Origin: Chloroflexota bacterium | GTDB taxonomy: Bacteria; Chloroflexota; Limnocylindria; Limnocylindrales; CSP1-4 | Direction of reading: 5' to 3' | Assembly: GCA_013698385.1 (NCBI GenBank) | Contig: JACCVB010000047.1 | Location: 1 to 25,839, forward strand | Length of the DNA stretch: 25,839 nucleotides | Shown here: piece by piece, positions 6,241 through 13,110 of the stretch | Layout: every line of letters starts with the position of its first letter | Position numbering within the stretch: the stretch's first letter is position 1 | The notes under the pieces: model-generated | What the model was told of the DNA's origin: nothing | The model's input: the letters and a program-made list of their open reading frames with translations, nothing else | Databases searched by the model: none | Made by a program: the position numbers and the translations under genes

Positions 6241-8823
6241 TCAGACGGGGTCCTTGGCGAGGTGACGCTGCATGGCGGCCTTGCGCGAGAGGTTGACTCG
6301 GCCTTGCCGGTCGACTTCGAGCACGACGACCATGATCTCGTCGCCGACGGACACCACGTCCTCGACGGTCGGGACGTGGTAGTCGGCCAGCTCGCCGATG
6401 CGGACGAGGCCTTCCTTGCCCGGCAGGATCTCGACGAAGGCGCCGAAGCCCATGATCCGGGTGACCTTGCCCATGTACAGGGAGCCCACCTCGACCTCGC
6501 GAGTCAGGCTGTTGATCCAGTCGATCGCCTTGCGAGCGTTCTCGCCGGAGACGGCCGCGATCTCCACCGTGCCGTCGTCCTGAACGTTGATCTCGGTCGA
6601 GGTCTCTTCCTGGATCTTGCGGATCATCGATCCGCCCTTGCCGATGATCTCGCGGATCTTCTCCGGGTTGATCTTGATCGTCGTGATGCGCGGCGCGAAG
6701 TCGCTCATGTCCGAGCGAGACTCGGGCATGACCTCGGCCATCTTGTCGAGGATCGTCAGGCGGGCCGCAAGAGCCTGCTTCAGGCCCCCGCGGATGATCG
6801 CCTCGCTGATGCCCTGGACCTTGATGTCCATCTGCAGGGCGGTCACACCGTCCCGCGTACCGGTCACCTTGAAGTCCATGTCGCCGATCGAGTCCTCCTT
6901 GCCGAGGATGTCGGTCAGGACCACGAACGTGCCGTCCGGCTCGCTGATCAGGCCCATCGCGGCACCGGCGACGGGTGCCTTGATCGGCACACCGGCATCC
7001 ATGAGCGCGAGGGTGGACCCGCAGGTCGAGGCCATCGAGGTGGACCCGTTGGAGGTCACGCACTCGCTCACGAGGCGGATCACGTAGGGGAACTCTTCGT
7101 GGCTCGGGAGGACCGGGACGAGAGCCCGCTCGGCCAGGTGGCCGTGGCCGATGTCGCGCCGGCTAGGCCCGCGCATCATCTTGTTCTCGCCGGTGCTGTA
7201 GGGCGGGAAGTTGTAATGGTGGAGGTAGCGCTTCTCGGTCTCCGGGCTGATCGTGTCGATGCGCTGGACGTCCGAGGACGAGCCGAGCGTGGCGACGGTG
7301 AGCGCCTGGGTCTCGCCGCGGGTGAACAACCCTGAGCCGTGCGCCCGCGGGACGAGCCCGACCTCGACCGTGATCGGTCGGATGTCGGTCAGGCCGCGGC
7401 CGTCGATCCGGATGCCCTCGTCGAGGACCAGCCGTCGAACGGTCTTCTTCTGGACCAGGTTGAACAGGCTCTTGCTGACGCGGGCCTGACGTCGCGCCGC
7501 CTCGAGCAGCTTCGTCGTGTCGCCGCCGTCGCGCTGGGCGCGGACCGCGCTGGCGATCGACTCGCGCAGGGTCGAGATCCGGCCCGGCAGGTCGTTCGCG
7601 AACCAGAGCAGCAGGTTGGCCGTGGCCTCGGCGTCCGGCAGAGCGCGATGGCCCTGAGACAGCTCGATCCCGAAGAAACGGGCGAGGTCACCGAGCTTGT
7701 ACGACTCCGCGCCCGGATACCCGTCCCGGGCGATGACCAGGGTGTCGAGGTAGGTACCCGGGGCGAAACGGAAGCCGTCGCCCTTGGCCTCTTCGATGAA
7801 GCCGAGGTCGAAGCCCACGTTGTGACCGACGACGAGCGCATCGCCGACGAAGGCCAGCAGCTTGTCGGCCGCCTCCGCGGGGCTCGGGGCACCCTTGACG
7901 TCCTTGTCCGTGATGCCGTGCATCTGGTTGCCGACGATCGGCCGGCCGGGATTCACGAAGGTGGACCAGCGGTCGACGATCTTCGTGCCCTTGATCTTGA
8001 CCGCGGCGACTTCCAGCAGGTCCGACATCTTCGGATCCGTGCCGGTCGTCTCGACGTCGATGACCACGAGCTCGCGCTTGGCGTCGGTCGCGGTAGCGAA
8101 GTCGAGGATCGAGTTCGTCGACGGCTCGATATACGGCACGCGCTTGGCCTTGCCGACCGCCTTCTGGAGCTCCTCCTGGAGCGCCACGATCGGCTTGAGC
8201 GAGCGATGACCGAACAGGATGGCCTCGGCCATGACGTCTTCCGGCAGGAGCTTCGCGCCCGCCTCGACCATCATGATCGCGTCCTTCGTGCCGGCCACGA
8301 TCAGGTCCAGCTCCGAGTCCTTCATCTGGCTGAAGGTCGGGTTGACGACGAACTCGCCATCGATCCGGCCGACGCGTACGGAGGCGACCGGGCCGTTGAA
8401 CGGGATCTCGCTGATAGTCAGCGCGGCAGATGCTGCGATCGTGCCGATGACGTCCGGCAGGTTCTCCTGGTCCGTCGAGAGGACGGTGATGACGAGCTGG
8501 ACGTCGTCCTTGTAGCCCTCGGGGAAGAGCGGGCGGATCGGCCGGTCCGTCTGGCGGGCCGCCAGGATCGCGTTCTCCGATGGGCGCGCCTCGCGCTTGA
8601 TGAAGCCGCCCGGGATCTTGCCCGCGGCGTACATGCGCTCCTCGAAGTCCACCGTGAGGGGGAAGAAGTCGAGGCCGGGTCGCGGCTCGGAGCGATTGGC
8701 GGTGCCGAGCACCATGGTGTCGCCGTAACGAACGGTGACGGAACCGCCGGCCAGCCTGGCCAACTTGCCGGTCTCGATGGTCAGCGTGCGACCACCGACC
8801 TGGGTCTCGAATGTCTGAGACAA
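6241..8823 (-). CDS. pnp: Polyribonucleotide nucleotidyltransferase with an embedded DEDDh exonuclease domain
   Basis: Phosphorolytic 3'-5' exoribonuclease and RNA polymerase of RNA turnover, normally a trimeric ring. It has 860 residues against about 700 usually. Order: RNase PH domain 1 (about 1-215, with GFIKREARPSE where the FFRR loop sits), start of the helical linker (about 216-248), inserted DEDDh exonuclease (about 250-412), rest of the helical linker (about 415-472), RNase PH domain 2 (about 473-700), KH (about 711-770, IIGKGGSMIR) and S1 (about 778-850). The phosphorolytic site looks intact: SNGSTSMAS, and D644, D650 and K652 in EDSIGDMDFK, matching E. coli D486, D492 and K494. The TTG start has AAGGAGGA 9 nt upstream and is the only suitable start. 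It is co-transcribed with rpsO. Confidence 0.97.
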   Translation of the reverse strand: MSQTFETQVGGRTLTIETGKLARLAGGSVTVRYGDTMVLGTANRSEPRPGLDFFPLTVDFEERMYAAGKIPGGFIKREARPSENAILAARQTDRPIRPLFPEGYKDDVQLVITVLSTDQENLPDVIGTIAASAALTISEIPFNGPVASVRVGRIDGEFVVNPTFSQMKDSELDLIVAGTKDAIMMVEAGAKLLPEDVMAEAILFGHRSLKPIVALQEELQKAVGKAKRVPYIEPSTNSILDFATATDAKRELVVIDVETTGTDPKMSDLLEVAAVKIKGTKIVDRWSTFVNPGRPIVGNQMHGITDKDVKGAPSPAEAADKLLAFVGDALVVGHNVGFDLGFIEEAKGDGFRFAPGTYLDTLVIARDGYPGAESYKLGDLARFFGIELSQGHRALPDAEATANLLLWFANDLPGRISTLRESIASAVRAQRDGGDTTKLLEAARRQARVSKSLFNLVQKKTVRRLVLDEGIRIDGRGLTDIRPITVEVGLVPRAHGSGLFTRGETQALTVATLGSSSDVQRIDTISPETEKRYLHHYNFPPYSTGENKMMRGPSRRDIGHGHLAERALVPVLPSHEEFPYVIRLVSECVTSNGSTSMASTCGSTLALMDAGVPIKAPVAGAAMGLISEPDGTFVVLTDILGKEDSIGDMDFKVTGTRDGVTALQMDIKVQGISEAIIRGGLKQALAARLTILDKMAEVMPESRSDMSDFAPRITTIKINPEKIREIIGKGGSMIRKIQEETSTEINVQDDGTVEIAAVSGENARKAIDWINSLTREVEVGSLYMGKVTRIMGFGAFVEILPGKEGLVRIGELADYHVPTVEDVVSVGDEIMVVVLEVDRQGRVNLSRKAAMQRHLAKDPV
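7588..8076 (-). other. DEDDh (DnaQ/RNase T/Orn-like) 3'-5' exonuclease domain inserted in PNPase
   Basis: Residues about 250-412 of the pnp product. The three exonuclease motifs are present and complete. ExoI is VVIDVETTG with D256 and E258, ExoII is VGHNVGFDLGF with D339, and ExoIII-epsilon is HRALPDAEAT with H392 and D397. These are all five metal-binding/catalytic residues of the DEDDh class. The frame is continuous with both RNase PH halves, and base composition matches the surroundings. The domain sits where ordinary PNPases have only the alpha-helical linker. Hydrolytic activity on RNA or DNA is inferred from the motifs. Confidence 0.93.
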
Positions 8824-8832
8824 GGGAAACGA

Positions 8833-8840
8833 TCCTCCTT
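8833..8840 (-). promoter_or_regulatory. Ribosome binding site fixing the TTG start of pnp
   Basis: Reads AAGGAGGA on the minus strand, 9 nt before TTG at 8823. A near-perfect Shine-Dalgarno supports the rare TTG initiator, and the PNPase N-terminus aligns from there. Confidence 0.8.
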
Positions 8841-8859
8841 GGTCGTGGAGGAGGGTGAC

Positions 8860-8875
8860 GACCCGTGGGCGGGTC
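8860..8875 (-). other. Small hairpin in the rpsO-pnp intergenic leader
   Basis: A perfect 6-bp stem GACCCG/CGGGTC with a 4-nt loop lies between the rpsO stop and the pnp Shine-Dalgarno. In E. coli the corresponding region holds a terminator and an RNase III-cut leader hairpin used for pnp autoregulation. This one is short and its function is only a possibility. Confidence 0.3.
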
Positions 8876-8943
8876 AGCCTGCTGCGCGGCTGGCGACTGG
8901 TGCCGATGGGTCCGGACGAATGCCCGGGGTCCCGGCGGTGACG

Positions 8944-9213
8944 CTAGCGGCGGAGTCCGAGCCGTCCGATGACGGTCCGGTAGCGCGCGCTGTCCTTCTT
9001 CATGAGATACGCGAGAAGGCGGCGGCGCTGGCCGACGAGCTTGAGGAGGCCGCGGCGCGAATGGTTGTCCTTGGGAAAGCTTCGAAGATGCCCCGTCAGT
9101 TCCTTGATCCGCTCAGTGATGAGCGCGACCTGGACTTCGGGCGAACCGGTGTCACCTTCCTTGGTGGCATACCCGGTCATGATCTCCTGCTTCTGTTCCC
9201 GCGCGAGCGGCAC
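8944..9213 (-). CDS. rpsO: 30S ribosomal protein S15
   Basis: Primary rRNA-binding protein of the 30S platform, contacting 16S rRNA helices near the central domain. From the GTG at 9213 it is 89 residues, exactly the usual S15 length. The core is typical: GDTGSPEVQVALITERIKEL, then KDNHSRRGLLKLVGQRRRLL, ending in RLGLRR. The open frame extends upstream to 9321, but the extension is not S15-like and crosses the promoter. GGAGGA 4 nt upstream of the GTG fixes the start. It is the first gene of rpsO-pnp, an arrangement widely conserved and linked to autoregulation of both genes in E. coli. Confidence 0.97.
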   Translation of the reverse strand: MPLAREQKQEIMTGYATKEGDTGSPEVQVALITERIKELTGHLRSFPKDNHSRRGLLKLVGQRRRLLAYLMKKDSARYRTVIGRLGLRR

Positions 9214-9217
9214 TCGA

Positions 9218-9223
9218 TCCTCC
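9218..9223 (-). promoter_or_regulatory. Ribosome binding site of rpsO
   Basis: GGAGGA on the minus strand, 4 nt before the GTG at 9213. It selects this GTG over the longer upstream reading. Confidence 0.75.
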
Positions 9224-9266
9224 GACACGACGTGTGACTTGGTTGTCTTCCATCTATGACCGACGG

Positions 9267-9296
9267 ATGATACGAGCCAGCCCACGCATCGGTCAA
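9267..9296 (-). promoter_or_regulatory. Sigma70-type promoter of rpsO-pnp
   Basis: On the minus strand the -35 box TTGACC (9291-9296) and the -10 box TATCAT (9267-9272) are separated by 18 nt, each close to consensus. The predicted start near 9260 gives a leader of about 47 nt to the rpsO GTG. This is the best promoter in the window by eye. Confidence 0.75.
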
Positions 9297-9473
9297 ACGG
9301 GCGACGTGGACCTGTCGACAACGGGCGACCTCGACCTGGGTCTTCGCGGGACCATGGTCGGCTGCAAGGTGACCGCGTTCCGGTCGAGCGACGCGCTGCG
9401 TGGCCGCGACACCGGCGCGAGCGGGCCGCGGGTTCGCGCGAGGCTGCTGGCGGTTCCCCGGGAGCTCGCGATC

Positions 9474-9657
9474 ATGAATGACGTGCACCTGAGCCACGCT
9501 ATGGCGGGTGACTCGGGCTCCTGGCACCGCGCGAACCCCTCAACGCGACGTAACGTGCGTCCGTGGCACATATCGCATGGTCGGTGGCCAGATCTGGGAC
9601 GGATCGAGCAGTCGACCGGCCATAGCGTGGCTGGTGCGCACATTGTTCATGGTCGGG
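9474..9657 (-). repeat. Intergenic inverted-repeat-ended element, copy B (inverted relative to copy A)
   Basis: The reverse complement of this ~184-bp stretch aligns with 5784-5961. Its two ends are inverted repeats of each other over about 30 bp, with a perfect 14-bp core AGCCACGCTATGGC in both arms and ATGAA at both outer tips, so the ends are better preserved than in copy A. The central block GCGATATGTGCCA is kept. It lies between divergent rpsO and pduO. No flanking transposase or obvious target duplication was seen. Confidence 0.8.
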
Positions 9658-9802
9658 GTCGTGAGGAGGCGGACGGTGGTCGTGGATGCGAAACCGCTGT
9701 GCGTGATCTCGGTCGGAGCCCTCCGCGTCCCGAGGCCGGACAGAACCAGCGTCTCGGCCCGTCTCGCGATACCTTGGTCGTCGACCAGAGGGCTCGACCA
9801 TC

Positions 9803-9807
9803 GGAGG
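9803..9807 (+). promoter_or_regulatory. Ribosome binding site of the adenosyltransferase
   Basis: GGAGG 5 nt before ATG at 9813. It decides this start over the long open frame that runs upstream through repeat B. Confidence 0.8.
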
Positions 9808-9812
9808 CACGG

Positions 9813-10376
9813 ATGCCACGCCTGGACCGGATCTACACGAAAACGGGCGACGAGGGGATGACCGGCCTTGGCGGTGGCCGGCGGGTGTCCAAGGACTCGC
9901 CGCGGGTGCGGGCCTACGGGACCGTCGACGAATTGAACTCGAATCTCGGCGTCGCGCTCGCGCTGGGCCTTACCGAGCGCCTGACCCACGAATTGGTGGC
10001 GATCCAGAACGAACTGTTCGACCTTGGCTCGGACCTGTGCTGGCCGGGGGACGACGAGCGACGCGGCCGGATCCCGACCGTGCAGCCCGCGAACGTGGAG
10101 AGATTGGAGCGTCTGATCGACGAACTGAACGGAGAGGTCGGACCGCTGACCAACTTCCTGCTGCCCGGTGGTTCGCCGGGCGCGGCCCAGCTGCACGTCG
10201 CTCGGACCGTCTGCCGACGCGCCGAACGCGAGACGATCACGCTCAACCACGAGGAGTCGATCGGTGACCTCGTGCTGCCCTACCTGAACCGGCTGTCGGA
10301 CGCGCTCTTCGTGATGGCCCGCTATGAGAACCACGAACGCGGGGTCGCGGAACCGCTCTGGCAACCGGGGCTCTAG
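9813..10376 (+). CDS. Cob(I)alamin adenosyltransferase, PduO type
   Basis: ATP-dependent adenosylation of cob(I)alamin to adenosylcobalamin, in the cytoplasm as a trimer. It has 187 residues, family-typical. Motifs: YTKTGDEGMTGLGGGRRVSK (8-27; usually GDKGTTGL), PRVRAYGTVDELNS (30-43), FLLPGG (115-120), CRRAERE (134-140) and YLNRLSDALFVMARYEN (157-173). The start is fixed by GGAGG upstream; the frame is open further upstream only because of high GC. It is the only plus-strand gene in the window. Its TAG stop overlaps the ribF TAG on the other strand within a shared CTAG, so the two genes converge without spacer. It implies adenosylcobalamin use, but no B12-dependent enzyme is in view. Confidence 0.95.
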   Translation: MPRLDRIYTKTGDEGMTGLGGGRRVSKDSPRVRAYGTVDELNSNLGVALALGLTERLTHELVAIQNELFDLGSDLCWPGDDERRGRIPTVQPANVERLERLIDELNGEVGPLTNFLLPGGSPGAAQLHVARTVCRRAERETITLNHEESIGDLVLPYLNRLSDALFVMARYENHERGVAEPLWQPGL

Positions 10377-11134
10377 GCCTGAAGGACGATCTCGACCGGC
10401 CCGGGGGCGCCTACCGCCGGGGGGCCGACCGTCCCGGGGCCGAGCCGGGCGCGTCCACCCGAGAGCTCCAGAACCGCCTCGGTCCCCCCGACCGAGCACG
10501 GGTAGGCACCGTCGGGAGGCAGCGCCAGCGGCCAATCGAACCGGACGTCTTCCCCATCGAGCGTTCCACGCAGCGTGACCGCCCGACCGAGGAGCTCCGC
10601 CGCCACCGACAGGTCGCCCGCCGCGATCGCCCAGCGCACGGCCGAGCTGCGGACGGACCGGCCGCCCAGGTTGAACGTGGGAACGACGACGACATCGAAT
10701 CCGTCCTGCGCGCCCAGTGCCGCCACTGCCTGCGGCGTTCCCAGGCGCTCGAAGCCGAATGCGGCGTCCGGCGTCATGAGCAAGCCGGCAAGCTCCGTCC
10801 GGGCACGGATCGCATCGACGAACGCGTCGTACGACGTCCGCCGGACGACCTCGTCGAACGGCTGGACCACGGTCACCTCCACCCCGGCAGCAGCCAGGCG
10901 CTCCAGTCGTTCTTCGGGATGGAGCAGCAAGGGCGGTGCGGAACCCACGAGCACCTCGTCGGGATGGTGATCGAACGTGATGACGGTCGGTCGCGCCCGG
11001 CGTGCCCTCGCCTGGCGGACGAGGTGCTCCAGCAGGTACGCATGACCAAGGTGGAGCCCGTCGAAGACCCCGACGACCGCGAATGACGGTCCATGCTCCG
11101 GGCGCAGCGCAGCGATGCCCGGAACGACGTCCAT
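10373..11134 (-). CDS. ribF: RibF-like FAD synthetase with a degenerate riboflavin kinase half
   Basis: RibF normally phosphorylates riboflavin (C-terminal domain) and adenylates FMN (N-terminal domain). The protein has 253 residues, whereas bifunctional RibF has about 310. The N-terminal nucleotidyltransferase looks intact: GVFDGLHLGH (22-31), TFDHHPDEVL, and RSSAVRWAIAAGD plus LLGRAVTL at its end; FGFER replaces the more usual GxDFxFG context. From about 184 only 70 residues remain where the kinase needs about 125. A stub aligns (LPPDGAYPCSV for LPxxGVYxV), but the GFPTAN nucleotide/metal motif and the C-terminal helix are missing. The ATG overlaps the truB stop (TGATG). Loss of kinase activity is inferred. 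The gene ends directly against the convergent pduO. Confidence 0.9.
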   Translation of the reverse strand: MDVVPGIAALRPEHGPSFAVVGVFDGLHLGHAYLLEHLVRQARARRARPTVITFDHHPDEVLVGSAPPLLLHPEERLERLAAAGVEVTVVQPFDEVVRRTSYDAFVDAIRARTELAGLLMTPDAAFGFERLGTPQAVAALGAQDGFDVVVVPTFNLGGRSVRSSAVRWAIAAGDLSVAAELLGRAVTLRGTLDGEDVRFDWPLALPPDGAYPCSVGGTEAVLELSGGRARLGPGTVGPPAVGAPGPVEIVLQA

Positions 11135-12084
11135 CAGGCTCCGATCGGCGCGGCCGGCGTCACCAGGACCTTGTCGGGGGCCAGCCGGCCCGTGCCCGCA
11201 TCGGTCGCGATGGCGGCCAGGGAGCCGTCGGGCGCGCGCAGTCGATAGCGCTCCGCTCCGGCCGCGAATCCGGCGGCGGGCCTGACGAACTGGCCGCGCG
11301 CGACGGCCGCCATCTCGTCGAGCGTCAAGTCGACGTCCGGGAAGCGCTCCAGGCCGGCATCGATGGGCAAGAGCAGCGAAACGATCCCGTCGGGCCCGTC
11401 TGCGGCGGCCTCGCGGATCCGGTCCAGGGAGATGGCCGCCTCGGCAATGAACGGACCCGCCGCGGTCCGCCGCAACGCACCCAGGTAGGCCGCGGACCCC
11501 ACGCCCTCTCCCAGATCGCGCGCCAGGGACCGGATGTACGTGCCAGCCGAGCAGACGACGTCCAGGATGACGATGGGCCGAGCGGGGTCCGTGTCGTCCC
11601 ACGCAATGAGTCCCAGTTCGTGGATCGTGACCTCGCGCTCCTTGAGCGTGACGGTCTCCCCGGCGCGCGCCATCGCGTAGGCACGCCGGCCACCGACCTT
11701 GATCGCGCTGTAGATCGGCGGTCGCTGCGAGATCGTGCCGGTCAACCCGGGTAGCGCCGCCTCGACCGCGGACCGGTCCGGGGGCGGGCCCTCCGCCGGC
11801 GTCTGTTCGCCCTCGAGGTCATCGGTGGACGAGGACGCGCCGAAGCAGACCGTGGCGCGATACGCTTTGCGGTCGCCAAAGTGGAATTCCACGACGCGGG
11901 TGCCCCGGCCAAGGAAGAGGGGCAGGACGCCGGACGCGAACGGATCCAGGGTCCCCCCGTGCCCGACGCGTTTGGTCGTCGCCAGTCGCCGAACGAGTCC
12001 CACGATGTCGTGCGAGCTCGGGCCGATCGGCTTGTCCACCACGAGGATCCCATCCAGCCCCGGACCGAGCGACTTGTGCGCCAC
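11134..12084 (-). CDS. truB: tRNA pseudouridine-55 synthase TruB
   Basis: Makes pseudouridine 55 in the T-loop of tRNAs. It has 316 residues. The N-terminal GILVVDKPIGPSSHD and the catalytic motif GHGGTLDPFASGVL with D47 are clear, followed by KAYRA, QRPPIYSAIKVGGRRAY and CSAGTYIRSLARDLG. The C-terminal region (about 230-316) is a PUA-like extension with FVRPAAG. The GTG start lies 3 nt after the nrnA stop, and the stop overlaps the ribF ATG. The truB-ribF pair in the nusA-infB operon is conserved in many bacteria. Confidence 0.96.
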   Translation of the reverse strand: MAHKSLGPGLDGILVVDKPIGPSSHDIVGLVRRLATTKRVGHGGTLDPFASGVLPLFLGRGTRVVEFHFGDRKAYRATVCFGASSSTDDLEGEQTPAEGPPPDRSAVEAALPGLTGTISQRPPIYSAIKVGGRRAYAMARAGETVTLKEREVTIHELGLIAWDDTDPARPIVILDVVCSAGTYIRSLARDLGEGVGSAAYLGALRRTAAGPFIAEAAISLDRIREAAADGPDGIVSLLLPIDAGLERFPDVDLTLDEMAAVARGQFVRPAAGFAAGAERYRLRAPDGSLAAIATDAGTGRLAPDKVLVTPAAPIGA

Positions 12085-12087
12085 CGA

Positions 12088-13110
12088 TCAGCGAACGACG
12101 GCGGCGGCCAGCCGGCGCGCCTCGACGAGAACGAGCGGGCGAGCGTCGTCCACCGGCAGATCAAGACTGGCTCCGGCGGCCCGGGCGTGTCCTCCGCCGC
12201 CGAACGTGCCGGTCAGCACGGTCGCATCCACGCCGCCGGGCTTCGTGCGGACACTGATCCGCGTCGCGCTGGCGGCCTGCTTGAACAGGATCGCGACCTC
12301 GGCGTCGTCGGCCTGGGCGAGCAGGTCGATGATCCCCTCCGAATGCGACGAGATCGCCCCCGTCGCCGCGACGTCAGCCTCCAGGAGGGTCGACCAGACG
12401 ACCCGACCGCCGTCGGCGGACTCGAGTCGATCGAGGATGCGCCCGAACAGCCGCAACTGGGCCTCTGGTTTCGAGCGGTACAGGCGGCGCGAGATGTCGG
12501 ACAGCGGCGCGCCGGCCTCGACCAGCGCAGCCGAGACGGCCAGCGTGCGGGCGGTCGCATTGGGGTGGGCGAAGGTCGCGGTGTCCATGACGATCCCGGC
12601 CATCAGCCCCGCGGCCAGGCCCCGACCGAATTCCCCGTCGAAGCCGATCCCCAGGCGAGCGGCGACGAGCGCGACCATCTCGCACGTGGCCGCGGCGCCC
12701 GGGTCGATCCAGTCGGCGTCACCGGCGGCGTCGTTCGAGGCGTGGTGGTCGATCACGACGCGCGGCAGACGTTCGAACAACTCCGGGTGCCGGCCCCGGA
12801 CGGCCCCGATCCGATCCAGCGAGCCGCAGTCCGACACCACCAGCAGGTCGTAGTCCGTGGCCTCCACGGGATCCGTCACGAAGCGCTCCACGCCATCGAT
12901 GAACGCGTACAGCGGCGGCACGGGATCCGTGCACACGGCATCAGCCCGACCGCCGAGCGCCTCGGCCAGGCGCACCACACCGAGGGTCGCCCCCAGCGTG
13001 TCCGCATCGGGGTTCTCGTGGCTGACTGCGAGCACCCTGCGGCCCGCGCGCAAGCGCTCCACCACGAGGCCCGGAACGGCGTCCAGGTACGGGGCCAGGT
13101 CCACGCTCAT
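12088..13110 (-). CDS. nrnA: DHH-family bifunctional oligoribonuclease / pAp phosphatase
   Basis: Cytoplasmic nanoRNase that degrades 2-5-mer RNA and often dephosphorylates 3'-phosphoadenosine 5'-phosphate. It has 340 residues. DHH-superfamily motifs: SHENPDADTLGA (30-41), VSDCGS, DHHASN starting at 121, and DTATFAHPNAT. The DHHA1 glycine-rich GGGGHARAAG is near the C-terminus. The ATG overlaps the rbfA stop by 4 nt (ATGA), and truB follows 3 nt after. Its place between rbfA and truB is that of NrnA/YtqI-like genes in Firmicutes, Actinobacteria and Chloroflexi. pAp activity is inferred from the family. Confidence 0.94.
   Translation of the reverse strand: MSVDLAPYLDAVPGLVVERLRAGRRVLAVSHENPDADTLGATLGVVRLAEALGGRADAVCTDPVPPLYAFIDGVERFVTDPVEATDYDLLVVSDCGSLDRIGAVRGRHPELFERLPRVVIDHHASNDAAGDADWIDPGAAATCEMVALVAARLGIGFDGEFGRGLAAGLMAGIVMDTATFAHPNATARTLAVSAALVEAGAPLSDISRRLYRSKPEAQLRLFGRILDRLESADGGRVVWSTLLEADVAATGAISSHSEGIIDLLAQADDAEVAILFKQAASATRISVRTKPGGVDATVLTGTFGGGGHARAAGASLDLPVDDARPLVLVEARRLAAAVVR

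Larger units (their letters stand above)
9214..9812. other. Divergent intergenic region between rpsO and the adenosyltransferase (599 bp)
   Basis: Contains the rpsO promoter and leader (9214-9296), repeat copy B (9474-9657) and the adenosyltransferase Shine-Dalgarno (9803-9807). The segments 9297-9473 and 9658-9802 hold nothing I can name. I looked for a cobalamin riboswitch before the adenosyltransferase and saw no B12-box-like sequence. A plus-strand promoter must exist but I could not identify it. Confidence 0.6.

Noticed and set aside
5791..7335. 514-codon plus-strand open frame starting in repeat A
   Set aside because: Most of it is antisense to pnp. The opening MNDVRTSHAMA-like peptide only translates the inverted-repeat element, and copy B gives a similar peptide for the same reason.
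6241..8823. PNPase insert as a frameshift or assembly artefact
   Set aside because: The frame is continuous, all motifs on both sides and inside are intact, and GC content does not change at the joints; read-level confirmation is still not possible here.
9234..9812. N-terminal extension of the adenosyltransferase frame
   Set aside because: Runs through repeat B and the rpsO promoter; a good Shine-Dalgarno and family length both place the start at 9813.
9658..9812. Possible cobalamin riboswitch upstream of the adenosyltransferase
   Set aside because: No B12-box-like sequence or suitable fold could be recognised by eye.
9540..10535. 331-codon minus-strand frame over pduO
   Set aside because: Antisense to a clear PduO-type enzyme and partly made of repeat B.
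11135..11602. Longer N-terminus for RibF
   Set aside because: The extension is a shadow frame inside truB; ATG at 11134 overlaps the truB stop in the usual coupled manner and begins the conserved domain.
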